In this document: positions 62,539 through 64,000 of the stretch, one piece after another
Numbering within the stretch: the stretch's first letter is position 1
Layout of the letters: each line of letters begins with the position of its first letter
Assembly: GCA_033439255.1 (NCBI GenBank)
Contig: CM065878.1
Span: 4,402,001 to 4,466,000 of the forward strand
Direction of reading: 5' to 3'
From: Hericium rajendrae
Lineage: Eukaryota > Basidiomycota > Agaricomycetes > Russulales > Hericiaceae
DNA: 64,000 bases
The notes under the pieces: model-generated
What the model saw: only the letters and a program-made list of their open reading frames with translations
What the model was told of the DNA's origin: nothing
Databases searched by the model: none
Position numbers and translations under genes: made by a program

Positions 62539-64000
62539 ATGACCGAAGAATCTCGCAGATCTCGCCGCGTCTGGCGATTCATTGGCGACGTCTTCTTGTG
62601 TCGTCCTCTGAACACCAACCCTGAGCATTCACCGCCCAGAAGATCAGCATCTTGCCCACCTTCTCCATCTCGCAATCGAGTTGTAGATGTTCTACCCGTA
62701 AACCAAGACAACGAAATGTCAATGCACCTTCCGAGCAGCCAACCCCAGGTGACGATGTTCACGCACCTGCACATCCGTTCTTGTATCCGCGGAGCATTGC
62801 AGTGCAAGAATATTCTCATCAGAGCATTGATTCTCCTGCTCAGGAAGATACTCTGACTGACCCGAACCCGCCGCATGCTCTGCGCGAGGATCCCTCTCGT
62901 ACGTCATGCTAAACTCTCTGATCATAACACAGGATTTCTCAATCATTTCTCGATGTATCCGTCAGAGGAACCGCTGATGCTCGGACACACACCTATCATA
63001 TCTCTTGATGGTCTGTCAACCCCCGACTTGGCTTCAGAGTCGCCCAGTCCGTCAAGTCAGCGCATTGCATCTGCAGCTCGCACTGCATGGACTGCGTTCA
63101 AAGAGGCCCTGAAGATAACTGAGGGCTTTTCGGATGCCTTTCCTCCGCTCAAGTCGGTCTTATCCGGTTTAAATATTGTTCTCGATCGCATCGAGGTGTG
63201 AATTCAAGCAGTGCTCGAATTAGACACGATCACTCATTCTTTCTCAGATGATTCAGGAAGCCCAAGAAGAATTTTCAGCTGTCAAAGACAAGTCAAGGGC
63301 TTTGCCGAAATGATTCGGAAATATGAAAACATCGATGGCAACATATCCATGGACATTCACGACCGAGTGAATGGCTTTGCAAAGTACGTGCAGTTCCGAG
63401 TAGCACATAGTCCATTTGCTGATGTTCGCAATATAGTGCGCTCGATGTACAGAAGTTGTCGATCGAGGACAAGTTGAACCGGAACCGGGATGATCAAGCG
63501 TACTGTCGAGGCTTCGGGTGACAAGACCGATCTTTCGCGTTACATCCGCACCATTGGACATCTGGTTGATCAATTCATGGTATGTGCCCAAAGGCCTTCT
63601 GCATCGCAGCTTCGGCATTTATTTTCCACTGGTAGATGGCAACTGCTCTCAATACGGATGCAAATGTAGCAGAGTTACTCAAAGTATGTTTTCTGTGTGA
63701 TGATTAATGGTTGAATGCTGACCAGATTCATGCCATGTAGGATGGTAAGCTGCACATCTCTATCTTCAAACTTCAACTAAACATTATTGTTGCAGCTAAG
63801 TTCAATAAGCTCAAATATTTTGCAGAGGCAGCTTTCAATGGGCCTCACTCTTTTGGCAAAGGATGCATGCCTGGCACTCGAGTTGCTATTCTTGGTGATC
63901 TGATGTCATGGGCTGTTGATTCTGAGTCTGATGCTTCAAATATCTACTGGCTTACTGGTCTTGCTGGGACAGGCAAATCTGCTATAGCCTATAGCCTATG
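62539..64000 (+). CDS. NACHT-type STAND NTPase (fungal NLR-like), 5' part
   Basis: The gene runs off the window. From ATG 62539 a disordered head leads, after an intron 62899-62932, into a helical N-terminal region: RTAWTAFKEALKITEGFSDA, FPPLKSVLSGLNIVLDRIE, IRKYENIDG, VEASGDKTDLSRYIRTIGHL. Near the end of the window CMPGTRVAILGDLMSWA is followed by IYWLTGLAGTGKSAIAYSL, the Walker A of a NACHT domain. This layout belongs to a large mushroom family that often has WD40 or TPR repeats at the C-terminus and is thought to act in non-self recognition. Two or three single-base frame slips are apparent (near 63300 and 63490), and a 41-base intron at about 62699-62739 is possible; decay cannot be excluded. 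Confidence 0.75.

Overview
The window looks like nuclear DNA of a mushroom-forming basidiomycete (Agaricomycetes). Genes are dense and cut by many introns of about 45-60 nt with GT(A/G)NGT donors and YAG acceptors. Several families point the same way: a seven-helix membrane family expanded in agaricomycetes, a NACHT-type STAND gene, DNMT2, an SMN orthologue and the INO80 subunit Ies6. No bacterial, organellar or CRISPR features were seen, and I recognised no tRNA or rRNA gene.

Layout. 1-10.4 kb: end of an LSM-type NatC subunit (NAA38), an unresolved coding-like stretch, PRP16 splicing helicase (20 exons), then IND1/NUBPL (minus) and tRNA isopentenyltransferase TIT1/MOD5 (plus) sharing a divergent promoter. 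8.85-22.0 kb: a tandem duplication of about 6.6 kb. Each unit carries TIT1 exons 2-8, a seven-helix membrane gene (minus), IES6 (plus) and the end of an SDR-type gene (minus). One end of the unit lies in TIT1 intron 1 and the other inside the SDR gene, so the central junction holds a TIT1 copy without its P-loop next to an SDR copy without its Rossmann start. 23-29.6 kb: Dcr2-like phosphatase, SEL1-repeat protein, mitochondrial ribosomal protein mL38. 29.6-33.4 kb: no gene, several diverged repeats. 33.4-35.1 kb: LRR protein. 35.1-48.9 kb: a gene-poor island with an inverted repeat, tandem repeats, one FYVE-finger gene and a decayed piece of a Nik1-type histidine kinase. 48.9-64 kb: dense again, with an unknown helical protein, a PHD-finger protein, DNMT2, eIF5, SCPx-type thiolase, SMN and the start of a NACHT/STAND gene that runs off the end.

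Se veral genes act on RNA: PRP16 and SMN in splicing, TIT1 and DNMT2 in tRNA modification, eIF5 in start-codon selection, mL38 in mitochondrial translation. They lie scattered, and I see no sign that this is more than chance.

Many exon sets (IND1, TIT1, membrane gene, IES6, mL38, eIF5, SCPx, unknown helical gene) add up to clean multiples of three. Others (PRP16, Dcr2-like, SEL1, LRR, FYVE, PHD, DNMT2, SMN, STAND) show single-base frame slips, mostly in or beside G/C runs. These are more likely base-call or assembly indels than real lesions, so those models are marked as approximate.
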